This document shows, in pieces, positions 1-14,541 of a stretch of 37,832 nucleotides of DNA. The position numbers and the translations under genes are program-made. Source of the stretch: Candidatus Sedimenticola endophacoides (lineage in GTDB: Bacteria > Pseudomonadota > Gammaproteobacteria > Chromatiales > Chromatiaceae); NCBI GenBank assembly GCA_003062205.1, contig PQCP01000121.1, positions 1 to 37,832 of the forward strand, read 5' to 3'. Each line of letters starts with the position of its first letter. The stretch's first letter is position 1. The notes under the pieces were generated by a model. It did no database searches. It had not been told where the DNA came from and worked only from the letters and a program-made list of their open reading frames with translations.

Positions 1-127
1 CGGCGTGTCGGATGCGCTATTTGTATGCCCTACGTCACTCCCTATCGGTCGTAACTGCGGCCATACAACCGCGCCTACGCCTATCGGGGACTAACCGCCT
101 TCGCTTCGCTCTCCATGGCGGTTAGCG
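1..127 (-). repeat. Truncated copy of the 300-bp structured element
   Basis: The first 127 bases match the last 127 bases of the complete copies at 9909-10208 and 10615-10914, ending in GGCGGTTAGCG. The rest lies off the window edge. The strand given takes the sense running from CGCTAACC to CACTCTTG as forward. Seven bases separate it from the 123-bp sequence repeated at the far end, so this copy probably sits inside another mobile element, about 130 bp from that element's end. Confidence 0.93.
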
Positions 128-134
128 ATGGACG

Positions 135-257
135 CTACAACCCCGAAAAAATGATCGTCGCCCCGCTAACAGTTACCGGCCTGCCTAGTTCTCGGCTAAT
201 ACCCTAGTCTGGTTGTACGGTATTTGTGGTCACCTAATGGTTTATGAAACATTCGGG
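135..257. repeat. 123-bp inverted repeat, left copy
   Basis: This stretch is a perfect reverse complement of 37710-37832. The outer boundary reads CATTCGGG here and CCCGAATG at the other end, and sequence diverges immediately beyond it. That pattern is what one sees for the end of an insertion sequence present in two opposite copies. I see no coding capacity in the 123 bp and cannot assign a family. The right copy runs off the window, so the repeat may be longer. Confidence 0.85.
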
Positions 258-293
258 TTAGGAGGGTCATAAAAAAGTTTATTCGCCTATCGT

Positions 294-322
294 TTGACCT
301 TATAGTTTGTACCCCTTATACT
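294..322 (+). promoter_or_regulatory. Sigma-70 promoter of the atp operon
   Basis: TTGACC at 294-299 and TATACT at 317-322 are separated by 17 bp, each one base from consensus. The predicted transcript would start near 329, about 43 nt before the atpI start. The promoter lies only 37 bp from the end of the 123-bp repeat, so any native upstream regulatory sequence has been displaced. Confidence 0.7.
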
Positions 323-371
323 GCGCGCCGTTTACCTTTGCTTGGTGAGATGGCGGGCCGGAGGGCATCGA

Positions 372-1914
<1,543 letters not shown>

Positions 1915-1974
1915 CCTTGGCGGAATACAGCGCACAGCCACTCATCTCGTCCAAGAAAACGAGGTAAATCCGGG

Positions 1975-2445
1975 ATGAACATCAATCTGACACTCATTGG
2001 TCAGCTGATCTCCTTCGTCATCTTCGTCTGGTTCACCATGAAGTACGTGTGGACCCCGATCATGGGCGCGCTCGAAAGCCGCCGCAAGGAGATCTCCGAC
2101 GGCCTTGCCGCCGCCGAGCGCGGCCAGCATGAACAGGTGCTGGCGAAGGAGCGCGCGAAAAGTGTCCTGACAGACGCCAAGGCGCAGGCCGCCGAAATCG
2201 TCTCCCAGGCCCAGAAGCGTGCCTCCGAGATCATCGAAGAGGCCAAGGATACCGCCCGCTCCGAGGGTGAGCGCCTGGTGGCGGCCGCCGAGGCCGAGAT
2301 CGAACAGGAGTCGAACCGGGCACGCGAGCATCTACGCGAAAAGGTCGGCGCACTGGCGATCGCCGGTGCCGAGAAGATCCTGAAGAAAGAGATCGACGCC
2401 AACGCGCACAAGGCGATCGTTGAGTCTCTGGCTCAGCAGATCTAG
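1975..2445 (+). CDS. atpF: F1Fo ATP synthase subunit b
   Basis: A 156-residue peripheral-stalk protein with one N-terminal membrane helix (about residues 4-24) followed by a long charged, alanine-rich coiled coil, ending in the region that binds subunit delta. The start ATG has GAGG upstream in ACGAGGTAAATCC. Length equals the usual gammaproteobacterial subunit b, and there is no duplicated b' gene. Confidence 0.95.
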   Translation: MNINLTLIGQLISFVIFVWFTMKYVWTPIMGALESRRKEISDGLAAAERGQHEQVLAKERAKSVLTDAKAQAAEIVSQAQKRASEIIEEAKDTARSEGERLVAAAEAEIEQESNRAREHLREKVGALAIAGAEKILKKEIDANAHKAIVESLAQQI

Positions 2446-2456
2446 GGCGCATCGCT

Positions 2457-2996
2457 ATGGCCGGAGAAGCAACGACAATCGCCCGCCCTTACGCGGAAGC
2501 CGTATTCGCCAGAGCTGACGAGAGCGACAGTCTCGCCAGCTGGTCCGACGCACTGACCCTGCTCGCCCAGGTGGTGGAAGAGCCCGCCATGAAGGCGGTC
2601 ATCTCCAACCCCAAATTCGATCAGGCGCGTCTCAGCGAGCTGCTGATTGAGATTGGCGGCGAACAGCTTGCTCCCGAAGCGCGGAATCTGGTCCGCCTGC
2701 TGGTGCAGAACGGGCGTCTTCGGGTCATGCCGGAGATCGCCGGGCTGTTCGAGGCGTTGAAGGCGGAGAAACAGCGTATTCTCAATGTACACGTACGCTC
2801 GGCCTTCGCCCTTGACGATACGCAGGAAAAACAAATTGCCGACGCCCTGAAAGCAAAACTCGGGCGCGACGTTACCATCACCTCGGAAGAGGACGCCACC
2901 CTGCTGGGCGGTGTGCACATCCGTGCCGGTGACATGGTGATCGACGGTTCCGTCAGCGGACAGCTGCAGCAACTGGCGAACGAACTAGGAATCTAA
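2457..2996 (+). CDS. atpH: F1Fo ATP synthase subunit delta
   Basis: A 179-residue soluble subunit that joins the b dimer to the top of the alpha3beta3 hexamer. The N-terminal part (ARPYAEAVF) and the C-terminal signature region ([23 protein letters not shown] in substance) match the OSCP/delta family. It begins 11 nt after atpF and ends 13 nt before atpA. Confidence 0.95.
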   Translation: MAGEATTIARPYAEAVFARADESDSLASWSDALTLLAQVVEEPAMKAVISNPKFDQARLSELLIEIGGEQLAPEARNLVRLLVQNGRLRVMPEIAGLFEALKAEKQRILNVHVRSAFALDDTQEKQIADALKAKLGRDVTITSEEDATLLGGVHIRAGDMVIDGSVSGQLQQLANELGI

Positions 2997-3009
2997 GCGA
3001 GAAGCCATC

Positions 3010-4551
<1,542 letters not shown>

Positions 4552-4589
4552 GCCGGACATCCATTGAGCCAACGACATAAGGGTTAATC

Positions 4590-5456
4590 ATGGCAGGCGC
4601 TAAAGAAATCCGTACACAGATCAGCAGCATCAAGAACACGCAGAAGATCACTTCCGCGATGGAGATGGTTGCTGCCGCGAAGATGCGCAAGGCCCAGGAC
4701 CGCAAGCAGGCCACGGCCCCCTACGCGGAGAAGATGCGTAACGTCATCGGCCACCTGTACCACGCTCATCCCGAGTATCGCCACAGCTTTATGAAGGAGC
4801 GGGAAGTCAAGCGGGTCGGCTACATCGTCGTCTCCTCCGACCGGGGGTTGTGCGGTGGTCTCAACACCAACCTGTTCCGCAAGCTCACCCGCGAGGTGGC
4901 CCAGCGGCAGGGTGAGGGTGTCAAGGTGGAGTTCGCCACCATCGGCAACAAGGCCCTGGGGTTCTTCCGCCGCTTCGGCGGCCGGGTGCTCGCCGATGCG
5001 GTGCACCTGGGGGACGCCCCGCACATCGAGGACATCATCGGTCCGGTGAAGGTGATGCTTGATGCCTTCGAGGACGGTGAGATCGACCGCATCTACGTCG
5101 CCTACAACAACTTTGTGAACACCATGACCCAGGAGCCGACCATTCACCAGTTGGTTCCCATCGTCGGGCAGGAGCAGAAGGAGTTGAAGCACCACTGGGA
5201 CTACATCTACGAGCCCGATGCCAAGGACGTCCTTGATGGTCTGCTGACTCGCTACGTCGAGTCCCTGGTCTATCAGGCGGTGGTCGAGAATGGCGCCTGC
5301 GAGCAGTCGGCGCGCATGGTGGCGATGAAGTCGGCGACCGACAACGCGGGCAACCTGATCGATGAGTTGCAGCTGGTATACAACAAGGCGCGCCAGGCAG
5401 CCATCACCCAGGAGATCTCCGAGATCGTGGGCGGCGCCGCGGCCGTGTCCGGCTAG
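4590..5456 (+). CDS. atpG: F1 ATP synthase subunit gamma
   Basis: A 288-residue central rotor shaft. The N-terminal helix carries [19 protein letters not shown] and the C-terminal helix ends in [15 protein letters not shown], which together form the coiled coil inside alpha3beta3. The central domain holds [11 protein letters not shown]. It begins 38 nt after atpA. Confidence 0.97.
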   Translation: MAGAKEIRTQISSIKNTQKITSAMEMVAAAKMRKAQDRKQATAPYAEKMRNVIGHLYHAHPEYRHSFMKEREVKRVGYIVVSSDRGLCGGLNTNLFRKLTREVAQRQGEGVKVEFATIGNKALGFFRRFGGRVLADAVHLGDAPHIEDIIGPVKVMLDAFEDGEIDRIYVAYNNFVNTMTQEPTIHQLVPIVGQEQKELKHHWDYIYEPDAKDVLDGLLTRYVESLVYQAVVENGACEQSARMVAMKSATDNAGNLIDELQLVYNKARQAAITQEISEIVGGAAAVSG

Positions 5457-5484
5457 CGTCAGGATTTGAGTTTAAACATCATAG

Positions 5485-6894
<1,410 letters not shown>

Positions 6895-6915
6895 GCACCA
6901 GCCGGGAGTTGAGTT

Positions 6916-7344
6916 ATGGGCATGAAAATCCATGTCGACATCGTAAGCGCGGAGGGGGAGATCCACTCCGGAGCCGCCGAGATGGTCTACGCCACTGCGG
7001 TGATGGGTGAGCTGGGCATCGCGCCCCGCCACACCCCCCTGGTCACCCGTCTGAAACCGGGCGAGGTGCGGGTCGATCCGGGTGAGGGCAAGCCAATGGA
7101 GCACTACTACGTCTCCGGGGGCATACTTGAGGTACAGCCGCATGTGGTGACGGTGCTGGCCGATACCGCCCTGCGCGCCGCCGATATCGACGAGGCCGCC
7201 GCATTGGAGGCGAAGCGTCGGGCCGAGGACGCGCTGGCCGGTCAGCAGGCCGATTTCGAATACGCCAAGGCTCAGGCCGAGCTGGCGGAGGCGATGGCCA
7301 AGCTGCGGGCGTTGGAGAAACTGCGCAAGACCAGAAGCACCTGA
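6916..7344 (+). CDS. atpC: F1 ATP synthase subunit epsilon
   Basis: A 142-residue subunit that sits at the foot of gamma and can inhibit ATP hydrolysis. It has an N-terminal beta sandwich ([19 protein letters not shown]) and a C-terminal helical hairpin rich in alanine and glutamate. The ATG at 6916 has GGAG 7 nt upstream; an alternative ATG lies two codons later. It is the last gene of the operon, and a terminator follows 26 bp later. Confidence 0.95.
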   Translation: MGMKIHVDIVSAEGEIHSGAAEMVYATAVMGELGIAPRHTPLVTRLKPGEVRVDPGEGKPMEHYYVSGGILEVQPHVVTVLADTALRAADIDEAAALEAKRRAEDALAGQQADFEYAKAQAELAEAMAKLRALEKLRKTRST

Positions 7345-7370
7345 TCCGCCCCGGCGGCAGGCGCGTACGG

Positions 7371-7400
7371 AGACCTCGCCAGGACGCGGGGTCTTTTTTT
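7371..7400 (+). terminator. Intrinsic terminator of the atp operon
   Basis: AGACCTCGC pairs with GCGGGGTCT (one T-G wobble) around a CAGGAC loop, followed directly by seven T. It lies 26 bp after the atpC stop. On the other strand it has no T-run, so it should not stop the convergent PilZ-like gene. Confidence 0.88.
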
Positions 7401-7407
7401 GCCCGGG

Positions 7408-8043
7408 TCAGACCGCGATTCGGCGGTGGCGGCTGAACAGGAAGCGGCTGATGGTGGCGCTGACCTGGGGGGAGTCCTCGGAGAAGCGGAAGGCGATCAG
7501 TTTGGCGTCCGCTGTATGGGGGCAGTCGTCAAAACGCACCAGATTGCAGCGCAGGGAGACCGGTTCGTCGTACTCCGGCAGGTGTAGTGTCAGGTGATGT
7601 GTCGGGATCGTGGGGTCGAGTCGTGGCGCGGTATCGCGGATGCAGATACCGGATTTGGAGATGTCGACCACCACCGGGTCGCTGAAATGGTCCTGGTAGT
7701 CGCTCAGTCGCAACTCGTCGTCGCGCGGTTGAAAGCGCCAGCTGCGGATATTGTTGTGGCCCTCGTAGATGTGCGGCAGCGCCAGTTGCAACTGCACCCG
7801 GCCCTCAAGGGTGGGGGCGACCTCGAAGGGAAAGACAAAGCGGTGTGGTCCGACCTGCGCCTTGAGTTCGAGTTCGCAGCTCGCCAGCAGCGTGTTCACC
7901 AGTTCGCCGTGGTGCTCGCTCTGGTCCAGGGCGAGCGGGGTCATGCCCTCGGCTACACCCTGGCCCGGCTCCTCTTTGAACATCTCCCTGATGAATTCGA
8001 TTTCGTCCCTGGTTAGTAAATTGTCGCTGTCGTTCTGTGCCAT
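7408..8043 (-). CDS. PilZ-like domain protein
   Basis: A 211-residue soluble protein without signal peptide or membrane segment. The central part has RSWRFQPRDD followed by PVVVDISKSGICIRD, which resembles the RxxxR plus D-x-S-x-x-G pattern of c-di-GMP-binding PilZ domains, though the last motif is imperfect (DISKSG). The N-terminal 100 residues may be a YcgR-N-like domain. A role as a c-di-GMP effector is inferred from this motif alone. It is convergent with the atp operon. Confidence 0.5.
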   Translation of the reverse strand: MAQNDSDNLLTRDEIEFIREMFKEEPGQGVAEGMTPLALDQSEHHGELVNTLLASCELELKAQVGPHRFVFPFEVAPTLEGRVQLQLALPHIYEGHNNIRSWRFQPRDDELRLSDYQDHFSDPVVVDISKSGICIRDTAPRLDPTIPTHHLTLHLPEYDEPVSLRCNLVRFDDCPHTADAKLIAFRFSEDSPQVSATISRFLFSRHRRIAV

Positions 8044-8175
8044 GGGCAGGAGGGGATGGTGTTGACTGCGCGCGCCTGATTAGTATGTTGGATGTCGCAA
8101 GCCGGGACATTGTACAGAAAAAGGGTGGTTTTTGGGTGGAAATTCCCGGTAGAGTGCCGATCTGCCCGCAACAAC

Positions 8176-8475
8176 CGCTAACCGCCATGGAGAGCGAAGC
8201 GAAGGCGGTTAGTCCCCGATAGGCGTAGGCGCGGTTGTATGGCCGCAGTTACGACCGATAGGGAGTGACGTAGGGCATACAAATAGCGCATCCGACACGC
8301 CGTAGAGTCATTGTGGTCATCATGACGGAGTTGCGCACGAGCAGCTTTGCTGCAATGTGCGGGACGGAGTCGTGATGAGCGCAGGACGGTCGGGGCAGTA
8401 ACGGCTGTCGCGTTGGCGAGTCGATTTTGGGGACTGGGATGTCCCAAAATCTTTCACGAGGTAGCGACACTCTTG
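8176..8475 (+). repeat. 300-bp structured element, copy 2
   Basis: A complete copy from CGCTAACC to CACTCTTG, by eye identical to the copies at 28357 and 35160. It lies in the gap between the PilZ-like gene and the DctB-type kinase, about 150 bp upstream of the kinase start, so it may separate that gene from its native promoter. The flanks (AACAAC left, GGAATC right) show no target duplication. Confidence 0.95.
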
Positions 8476-9908
8476 GGAATCGAATCGCCTGTGATCCGGC
8501 TCAACTCAGGGTGCCTGGCGTATCCGTTCGGTTGTGACCGCTGCTTTTGGTGGTGCTTCGGTCCGCCGGAGGGCGATGGGCGCTGGAGAGGGGGGCGGCA
8601 TTGAGGGTACCCGGGGCAAGGCGAGTGAAGAGATTGATCAGCGCAAAATGGGCAGCGGGAGGGCTGGCCGTTCTGCTGGCCGTGTGTGCCGGCGCCCTGC
8701 TCTGGCAGTTTATCGACTGGAGCCGGGAGCGGGCGCTGGGGGAACTGGAGCGCAAGAGCCGGGCCCAGCTGCAACTCTACACATCCCACCTGCAGGGGCA
8801 GCTCGAAAAGTACGAATTCCTGCCGGAGTTGCTGGCGACCAACGAGCGCCTGGTGAATCGGCTGCGTGATCCGGGAAACGCCGCCGAGGTGGAGGCGATC
8901 AACCGCTACCTGGAGAGCATCAACCGCATCGCCGATGCCTCCGATACCTATCTGATGAACAGTGAGGGCCTGACCATCGCCGCCTCCAACTGGCGCATGG
9001 AGCGCCCCTTCGTCGGCAGCAACTTCGCCTACCGGCCCTACTTCCAGGAGGCGATGCGTGGACGTCTGGGGCGCTATTTCGCCCTCGGCACCACCTCCAA
9101 CAAACGCGGTTATTACTTCGCCTACCCGGTGCGGCATGGCGGGGAGATTCTCGGCGCCGTGGTGGTGAAGATCAATATGCGGGAGATCGAGGAGAGCTGG
9201 AGCCGGGCGGATCAGGAGATGCTGGTCACGGACCCGGACGGGGTGATCTTCATCACCACCCGCAAGGGGTGGCGCTATAAGACGCTCGCCCCCCTGGAGG
9301 TGGAGGTGCGCGAGCGAATCCGCGCGAGCCGCCGCTATGTGGATGAGCCGCTGGACTCTCTGGACCTGCGGATCCGTGGTGAGCGGGGGGCGGATGCGCG
9401 GCTGCTGGTGTTGCGCGAGGGCGCTGAGAGGGGGTATCTGGCCGTCGAACAGGAGATGGCGGAGGCCGGCTGGAAGGTGCATATTCTGGCCGCGACACGT
9501 CCCGCGCTGAATCAGGTTTTGCGGATGCTGCTGGGGCTTCTGTTCGCCCTGCTGCTGGGCGGGATGCTGGTATTGTTCTGGTTGCAGCGGCGTAGAAGGG
9601 TGCGTGAGCGGGAGCGCTTCAAGCGCCAGGAGCAACGCAACCTGCGACGTAACTATTCACCATACAAAATCGAAAAAAGTGCTTGACAGGTTTTTTGCGA
9701 AAATCTTCCAGTCTTAGCAACAAATCTCAGACTATCGTTATTCACACTCCAGGCGCTGATATTAGGCTCGCTGAAAGATTTTTATTGGCAGTGTGCCCGC
9801 GGGGCAGCATCATTTTTTTAGTCGCCTCATGACAGCGTACATCACCTAAAATTCTGTTCTAAAAACCCGTGCGATAATAATCCCATTCAGGATCAAACGG
9901 GGCAAGCA

Positions 9909-10208
9909 CAAGAGTGTCGCTACCTCGTGAAAGATTTTGGGACATCCCAGTCCCCAAAATCGACTCGCCAACGCGACAGCCGTTACTGCCCCGACCGTCC
10001 TGCGCTCATCACGACTCCGTCCCGCACATTGCAGCAAAGCTGCTCGTGCGCAACTCCGTCATGATGACCACAATGACTCTACGGCGTGTCGGATGCGCTA
10101 TTTGTATGCCCTACGTCACTCCCTATCGGTCGTAACTGCGGCCATACAACCGCGCCTACGCCTATCGGGGACTAACCGCCTTCGCTTCGCTCTCCATGGC
10201 GGTTAGGG
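9909..10208 (-). repeat. 300-bp structured element, copy 3
   Basis: A complete copy in reverse orientation, starting CAAGAGTG. It ends GGCGGTTAGGG instead of GGCGGTTAGCG: one base (10207) differs from all other copies. It joins the AT-rich IS66 left end to the 3' end of tnpC, so the whole tnpA-tnpB region and most of tnpC are missing across it. Confidence 0.94.
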
Positions 10209-10209
10209 T

Positions 10210-10404
10210 GAGAATGATCTGCGCATGACCAAGGTACAGCAAAAAATATCTGGTTGCTTCCGATCCATGGAGGGAGCGAAGATCTTCTGTCGAGTTCGCA
10301 GCTACCTGTCAACTTGCCGTAAGCAGGGCGTCTCAGCCACAGAAGCATTGGCATTGCTTTTTCAAGGCAAGAATCCAGACTTCATGGAATTGGATAAAGC
10401 CTGA
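10210..10404 (+). pseudogene. IS66 transposase TnpC, C-terminal fragment 1
   Basis: The last 64 codons of an IS66-type transposase: [19 protein letters not shown] followed by [20 protein letters not shown], a pattern characteristic of the TnpC C terminus. It ends 36 bp before the terminal repeat at 10428-10440. The upstream catalytic part is absent and is replaced by the 300-bp element. Confidence 0.82.
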
Positions 10405-10440
10405 TGTGGCTAATCATGGCAAAATGAGCTGAATAGTTAC

Positions 10441-10610
10441 CCGTTGTCTTCCCAGAACAACAGCTTGATCTTGTTGCGCCGGCGATTGGTGAAGGCGTAG
10501 AGCGCACCGGTGAAGGGGTTGTGTCCCAATTCCTGCTCGACGATGGCGGCCAGCCCCCGAAAGCTTTTGCGGAAATCAACCGGATCCCGATAGAGATAGA
10601 TGCTCGGCAT
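10441..10610 (-). pseudogene. IS66 accessory protein TnpB, N-terminal fragment
   Basis: Read on the minus strand from the ATG at 10610, it encodes MPSIYLYRDPVDFRKSFRGL and then NRRRNKIKLLFWEDNG, the hallmark of IS66 TnpB (Orf2). After about 57 codons it runs into an IS66 terminal repeat, which supplies a stop. Its strand is opposite to the neighbouring tnpC fragments, although the three IS66 genes normally share one strand. This implies nested insertion or inversion. It is unrelated to the RNA-guided nuclease also named TnpB. Confidence 0.82.
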
Positions 10611-10614
10611 GGTA

Positions 10615-10914
10615 CAAGAGTGTCGCTACCTCGTGAAAGATTTTGGGACATCCCAGTCCCCAAAATCGACTCGCCAACGCGACAGCCGTTACTGCCCCGA
10701 CCGTCCTGCGCTCATCACGACTCCGTCCCGCACATTGCAGCAAAGCTGCTCGTGCGCAACTCCGTCATGATGACCACAATGACTCTACGGCGTGTCGGAT
10801 GCGCTATTTGTATGCCCTACGTCACTCCCTATCGGTCGTAACTGCGGCCATACAACCGCGCCTACGCCTATCGGGGACTAACCGCCTTCGCTTCGCTCTC
10901 CATGGCGGTTAGCG
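10615..10914 (-). repeat. 300-bp structured element, copy 4
   Basis: A complete reverse-oriented copy lying just upstream of the tnpB fragment's start codon and abutting the second tnpC 3' fragment. Together with the 232 bp to its right it forms a 532-bp segment also present at 9909-10440, differing at one base. This shows that the unit was duplicated, or that recombination occurred between copies. Confidence 0.95.
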
Positions 10915-10915
10915 T

Positions 10916-11110
10916 GAGAATGATCTGCGCATGACCAAGGTACAGCAAAAAATATCTGGTTGCTTCCGATCCATGGAGGGAGCGAAGATCTTCTGTCGAG
11001 TTCGCAGCTACCTGTCAACTTGCCGTAAGCAGGGCGTCTCAGCCACAGAAGCATTGGCATTGCTTTTTCAAGGCAAGAATCCAGACTTCATGGAATTGGA
11101 TAAAGCCTGA
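10916..11110 (+). pseudogene. IS66 transposase TnpC, C-terminal fragment 2
   Basis: The same 64 codons as the fragment at 10210-10404, within an identical 232-bp block (10915-11146) that ends at the right terminal repeat of the composite. The terminal repeat is followed directly by the CCTGCGAC target duplication and the resumed kinase gene. Confidence 0.82.
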
Positions 11111-12382
11111 TGTGGCTAATCATGGCAAAATGAGCTGAATAGTTACCCTGCGACAAAACGAGGCACGCATCCGGGCCATTCTGGAAAATACCCAGGCGGG
11201 GCTGCTCACGCTTGACGGAGGGGGCCGCGTGGAGTTCGTCAACGGCAAGGCCCTGGAGCTGCTCGGTTACGCGGAGCAGGAGATGAAGGGGATGCGCTTT
11301 GTCGATTGCTTCGAGCACAAGGCACGGACCCGGGTGGAGGCGACCCTGGGCAGGGAGGGTCCGGTGGTGACGCTGGAGGAGGTCGAGGGGAGGCGTGGGG
11401 ACGGTAGCGTGATCCCGGTGGAAGTCTCCATCGGCACCTTGCGTCTGGCCGGTGGGCGCAAGCGTTTGGTGACCCTGCACGATATCCGTTTTCTCAAGCG
11501 CCAGGAGGCGGAGTTGCGCCAGGCGCGGGACCGGCTTGAGGAGCGGGTTGAGGAGCGCACCCGGGATCTGGTGGCGACCAATCGCCGTCTGGTCCGCGAG
11601 ATCGACGAACACCGCGGGACCGAGCTGGCCCTGCGCCAAACCCAGGACGAGCTGATTCAGGCAGCCAAGATGGCGGCGCTCGGGCAGATGTCGACGGGAA
11701 TCAGCCATGAGCTGAACCAGCCACTGGCGGCGATCCGATCCTATGCCGACAATGCGCGGGCGCTGATCGGCAAGCAACGGCTGGAGGATGCGGACTGGAA
11801 CCTGGAACAGATTGCCGGTCTGACCCAGCGCATGGCCCAGATCAGCGCCCAGCTCAAGGTCTTTTCGCGCAAGACCAGTGGTAAGCTGGTGGCGGTGGCG
11901 TTGACCCCGGTGATGGAGACCATGGAGAAGATCCTTGCCCCGCAAATTCGGGAGGCCGGGGCCGAGGTGATCGTCGACCTGCCCGGTGTCGAGTGTTACG
12001 TGTGCGCTGATATGGTGAAGCTGGAGCAGGTGATGGTGAATCTGGTGGGCAATGCCCTGCACGCGGTCGAGGGGCAGGCGTTGCGTCGGATCACGGTCAC
12101 CGCCGAGGCGGAAGGCGAAACGGCGCGGGTGATGATCCACGATACGGGAGCGGGGATCGCCCCGCAGTACCTGGAGGCGGTGTTCGACCCCTTCTTCACC
12201 ACCAAGGAGGAGGGGCGCGGTCTTGGGCTTGGGCTGTCGATTTCGCGGCGGATCGTGGAGGGGATGAACGGCACCCTGAGCGCGGAAAATGATGTGGATG
12301 GCGGGGCGGTGTTTCTCCTCACACTGCCCGTCTGCGCGGCGCCCCCGGAGGGCGGCTGAGCGTTGTAACGAGGGTGCATGGT

Positions 12383-13732
<1,350 letters not shown>

Positions 13733-13751
13733 CGCTGTTGCGCTGCTCGGC

Positions 13752-14252
13752 TCAGCTGGAGAGTGAGCGCTCCAGCCGTGTGCTGCTCCATCGCTCCAGG
13801 GTGGCGTCGCGGGTCTGGCGGTAGTGTTCGGCAAACGCCTTGTCGGAGGTGACGAGGTGACCGAGCAGCCACAGCTTCAGCTCGCGCAGCACTGCCTCGC
13901 CGATCCGCTCCTGCCCGCTGTCGATCGACTGGAGCAGATTGCGCAGTTCGGCGAGGAGGATATGGTGCTCGGTGCGGTGCGGTTCCAGCTCCGGGTAGGC
14001 GCAGGCGCTCATCATCGCCTCTTCGCTCAGGAAGTGCTCGCGGGCGGCCTGCTCCAGCCGGTTCAGGAGCGCGCGGGCCCGCTGATGGCGCACCTCGGGG
14101 GCGGGTCTGGGCTCGACCGGGACCGGCCAGCAGGGCTCCACGCCGCAGGCGCAGGCGAGCTGGTTGAGCAGGTCGACCATTTCGCGGTGCTCCTGGTCCA
14201 TGGCATCGACACCCAGCTCCAGATTGCTTCCAAACTGCATATACTTCGGCAT
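13752..14252 (-). CDS. Bacteriohemerythrin
   Basis: A 166-residue protein with a single hemerythrin domain that should bind O2 at a carboxylate-bridged di-iron centre. Ligand motifs appear in order: DAMDQEHREMVDLLNQL, EHFLSEEAMM, HRTEHHILL and LLGHLVTSDKAF. An insert of about 20 residues rich in proline and charge lies between the first two. I chose the ATG at 14252 because GGAG lies 8 nt upstream. It is divergent from the TRAP operon, so the 289-bp gap may hold promoters for both. Confidence 0.85.
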   Translation of the reverse strand: MPKYMQFGSNLELGVDAMDQEHREMVDLLNQLACACGVEPCWPVPVEPRPAPEVRHQRARALLNRLEQAAREHFLSEEAMMSACAYPELEPHRTEHHILLAELRNLLQSIDSGQERIGEAVLRELKLWLLGHLVTSDKAFAEHYRQTRDATLERWSSTRLERSLSS

Positions 14253-14473
14253 CTCGAATACTCCATGACGCTTTGTTTGGGTGGTCATTAATTTGTAGTA
14301 GAGCGCGGCGGTTTGTTCAAGGGTAAGCGGTGAGATTTGGGTGAAATCGCCCCCGCTGCAGCGGGCGGTTGGGTGGAATCCCACCCATGGCGGATCGGGA
14401 GTAAAATCGGAAAAGATTGCATTTTCGCTATTTATTCAATAGGTTGATTGAAGATTTGTGGGCGCGTATGGGA

Positions 14474-14489
14474 TGGCCCGTCGATTGCT
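14474..14489 (+). promoter_or_regulatory. Sigma-54 (-24/-12) promoter of the TRAP genes
   Basis: TGGCCCG, four bases, then TTGCT matches the consensus TGGCACG-N4-TTGC except at one position. GG (14475-14476) and GC (14487-14488) have the required spacing. It stands 52 bp before the binding-protein start and downstream of a sigma-54 activator gene, so DctD-type control of this operon is a natural reading. I could not pick out a clear activator-binding palindrome in the AT-rich DNA at 14400-14460. Confidence 0.75.
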
Positions 14490-14541
14490 CACTCAATCGG
14501 GAGTGGTAGTCAAATTCAAAAACGCGAGGAGGCGGTTCCAA

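Larger units (their letters stand above)
9649..11146 (+). mobile_element. Composite remnant of IS66-family elements
   Basis: The insertion is bounded by inverted repeats GTAACTATTCACC (left) and GCTGAATAGTTAC (right), matching at 12 of 13 positions. It is flanked by an 8-bp target duplication CCTGCGAC (9641-9648 and 11147-11154), the length typical of IS66. It holds an AT-rich left end of 260 bp, two copies of the 300-bp element, two identical 232-bp copies of the tnpC 3' end with terminal repeat, and an inverted piece of tnpB. No intact transposase gene remains, so it can move only if helped in trans. Confidence 0.88.
8625..12359 (+). pseudogene. DctB-type sensor histidine kinase, split by IS66
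   Basis: The 5' part (8625-9648) encodes a first membrane helix (about residues 7-26), a periplasmic Cache-like sensor (SNFAYRPYFQEAMRGRLGRY, with GYYFAYPV) and a second membrane helix. The 3' part (11155-12359) encodes a PAS domain, a coiled coil, the HisKA box SHELNQPLAAIRSYADN and an HATPase_c domain (FDPFFTTKEEGRGLGLGLS). Deleting the insertion and one copy of its 8-bp target duplication joins them in frame as NLRQNEARIRA, giving 742 residues. The start is the GTG at 8625. Before insertion this would be the cognate kinase of the DctD-type regulator 23 bp downstream. As it stands, the sensor half is separated from the kinase half. Confidence 0.88.

Noticed and set aside
9649..11146. A functional IS66 element
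   Set aside because: Only the tnpC 3' end (twice) and a truncated inverted tnpB piece remain; no intact tnpA, tnpB or tnpC is present.
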